Assembly: GCF_900089835.1 (NCBI RefSeq)
Contig: NZ_OANU01000010.1
Span: 1 to 64,000, forward strand
Source of the DNA: Vibrio thalassae
Lineage (GTDB): Bacteria > Pseudomonadota > Gammaproteobacteria > Enterobacterales > Vibrionaceae
Length of the DNA stretch: 64,000 nucleotides
Direction: 5' to 3'
Shown here: positions 62,871 to 64,000 of the stretch, one piece after another
Position numbering within the stretch: the first letter of the stretch is position 1
Layout of the letters: every line of letters begins with the position of its first letter
Program-made: the position numbers and the translations under genes
Notes under the pieces: model-generated
Database searches by the model: none
What the model was told of the DNA's origin: nothing
The model's input: only the letters and a program-made list of their open reading frames with translations

Positions 62871-63890
62871 TTACACCTCAGGAGACAGTCTTGGGTCGAC
62901 GGTGAAGTACAGTAGGTCGATGATGAAATTCACCAGTAAATAACTCGATGACAGGATCAAGGTGACACCCATAACAGCAGGAAAGTCGTTAGTGATGACA
63001 GATTCGACAACGTAGCGACCTATACCGGGCCAATCAAAGATGGACTCTACAATCACACTGTTGCCCAGCATAAATCCATAGGTCAGGCCAATAACAGTCA
63101 ACAACGGGACGAGTGTTGCTTTTAACGCATAGAAGAAATAAATCTTGGAGTGACTTAATCCAAACGCATGACCAGTGCGAATGTAATCTTGGCTCAACAC
63201 CTCCACCATTAAGTTGCGTGTAGTTCGAACAAAAATGGCAAACGTGGCGAGGCTAAGGGTGAGTACGGGCAAGGCTAAATGCTGGACTGCACTTTTAAAG
63301 GCAACCCAATCCCCAGCCAGTAAAGTATCTACCGTGAATAGTCCTGTAACTGCAGTAAACTGCGCATCAATGAGAATATGAGAATCAATTCTTCCTTGCA
63401 GCGGAAACCAGTTTAATACGCCATAAAACAGCATTTGTAGCAAGATGGCGAGAAAGAAGGATGGAATCGCGATACCAACAATAGATACGCCACGCGCCAT
63501 TTGGTCGACTGGCGTTTTATTTCGAATCGCTGCCCAGACGCCAAGTGGGATGCCAGTACATAATGAAATACCAATAGCAATGGTGACCAGCTCAATGGTC
63601 GCCATCATATGCTTAATAATTTCGGATTTAACCTCTTGGCCGGTACGTAAGCTCTTGCCGAAATCGCCTGTTGCGGCTTGGGAAATATAGGACACAAATT
63701 GGTGCCATAATGGTTTATCCAGCCCTAACTCTTGTTTGGCGATAGCGATTTGTTCCGCTGTGGGTTTGGCTCCAAGCATCATTTCCACTGGAGACGAAGG
63801 TAGCACTCTGGTTAAAAAGAAAGTAATAACCAAAATGCCGACCATGATGCCAACCAGCGTTAACGAGCGTCTAAAAATGTAATTTCTCAT
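62871..63890 (-). CDS. oligopeptide/dipeptide-type ABC permease 1 (DppB/OppB group)
   Basis: Permease of 339 residues. The N-terminal helix is followed by the family block ARELG-like AKQELGLDKPLWHQFVSYI, then GDFGKSLRTGQEV, five more helices, and the EAA loop GHAFGLSHSKIYFFYALKAT. A loop insertion near 170-200 is longer than in E. coli DppB. First membrane gene after the binding protein. Confidence 0.9.
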   Translation of the reverse strand: MRNYIFRRSLTLVGIMVGILVITFFLTRVLPSSPVEMMLGAKPTAEQIAIAKQELGLDKPLWHQFVSYISQAATGDFGKSLRTGQEVKSEIIKHMMATIELVTIAIGISLCTGIPLGVWAAIRNKTPVDQMARGVSIVGIAIPSFFLAILLQMLFYGVLNWFPLQGRIDSHILIDAQFTAVTGLFTVDTLLAGDWVAFKSAVQHLALPVLTLSLATFAIFVRTTRNLMVEVLSQDYIRTGHAFGLSHSKIYFFYALKATLVPLLTVIGLTYGFMLGNSVIVESIFDWPGIGRYVVESVITNDFPAVMGVTLILSSSYLLVNFIIDLLYFTVDPRLSPEV

Positions 63891-63923
63891 AACTACTTAC
63901 CACTATGTCTTCAATGACGTTGA

Positions 63924-63953
63924 GAAAGAAGTACCGTGCTCGGTACTTCTTTC
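63924..63953 (-). other. intercistronic hairpin after the peptide-binding protein
   Basis: GAAAGAAGTACC (63924-63935) and GGTACTTCTTTC (63942-63953) form a perfect 12-bp stem with a 6-base loop. It lies between the binding-protein stop (63972) and the permease start (63890) on the minus strand. No T run follows, so it probably stabilises the upstream message and lowers downstream expression. Confidence 0.65.
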
Positions 63954-63971
63954 TGAGCTCCTGCTCGCTGA

Positions 63972-64000
63972 TTATTTTGAGAGTTGATAGAAGAACGTGG
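63972..64000 (-). CDS. 3' end of a probable peptide ABC binding-protein gene
   Basis: Partial gene: the only frame with a sensible stop ends in TFFYQLSK then TAA (63972-63974, minus strand). Only the last nine codons are inside the window. Identity as the solute-binding protein rests on position just upstream of the two permeases and on the hairpin that separates them. Confidence 0.5.

Overview
The window looks like chromosomal DNA of a marine Vibrio or a close relative. The reasons are a complete lateral-flagellum laf operon with the gene order known from V. parahaemolyticus, and a run dctPQM / dctBD / small gene / tig-clpP-clpX-lon-hupB-ppiD. That run, as I remember it, matches the large chromosome of V. 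cholerae. A complete menaquinone cluster (menF-D-H-B-C-E) and vibrio-like tRNA-Tyr genes agree with this. The species was not determined.

Layout. 1-404: the 3' end of an IS200/IS605-type transposase with its right-end hairpin, then an orphan + strand terminator. 405-10101: lateral flagella. lfhA lies on the minus strand, divergent from lafA (flagellin), followed by lafBCDEFSTU (cap, export chaperones, hook-length control, FliL, sigma-28, proton-type stator) and an extra membrane protein coupled to lafU. 10102-10508: a gene-poor stretch with a mini-ORF and a nested RNA-like stem. 10509-11966: selO. 12128-18711: a two-component system and a glucose-type ABC importer. 18742-25547: a C4-dicarboxylate TRAP transporter with a clear sigma-54 promoter and its DctB/DctD sensor-regulator pair. 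25623-34990: protein quality control (tig, clpP, clpX, lon with a sigma-32 promoter, hupB, ppiD) and a ComEA-like protein. 34973-39400: rhombosortase, TapT-type tRNA modification enzyme, Dgt-type dNTPase, YfbR nucleotidase and AlaA. 39629-46951: menaquinone head-group synthesis. 47024-50747: a small membrane protein, a YeiH-family protein, an LplT-PlsC fusion and its TetR regulator. 51011-53199: a Tim44-like membrane protein and an Omp85-type outer-membrane protein split by a one-base frameshift. 53314-54062: five tRNA-Tyr genes in an exact 166-bp tandem array. 54383-58596: RND efflux adaptor and pump. 58722-59042: a DUF1244 protein. 59106-64000: an oligopeptide/dipeptide-type ABC operon with a nitrilase-family hydrolase at its end; its binding protein runs off the window.

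Most of the window is ordinary vibrio core genome. The observations most worth following are: the extra gene at the end of the laf operon; the mini-ORF and structured leader before selO; rhombosortase overlapping both neighbours; the 57-codon gene and long leader before tig; the 20-bp inverted repeat between clpP and clpX; the homogenised tRNA-Tyr array with a compensated acceptor-stem change; the frameshifted outer-membrane protein; and strong hairpins directly behind the binding-protein gene in all three solute-transport operons. I did not see a convincing new multi-gene system.
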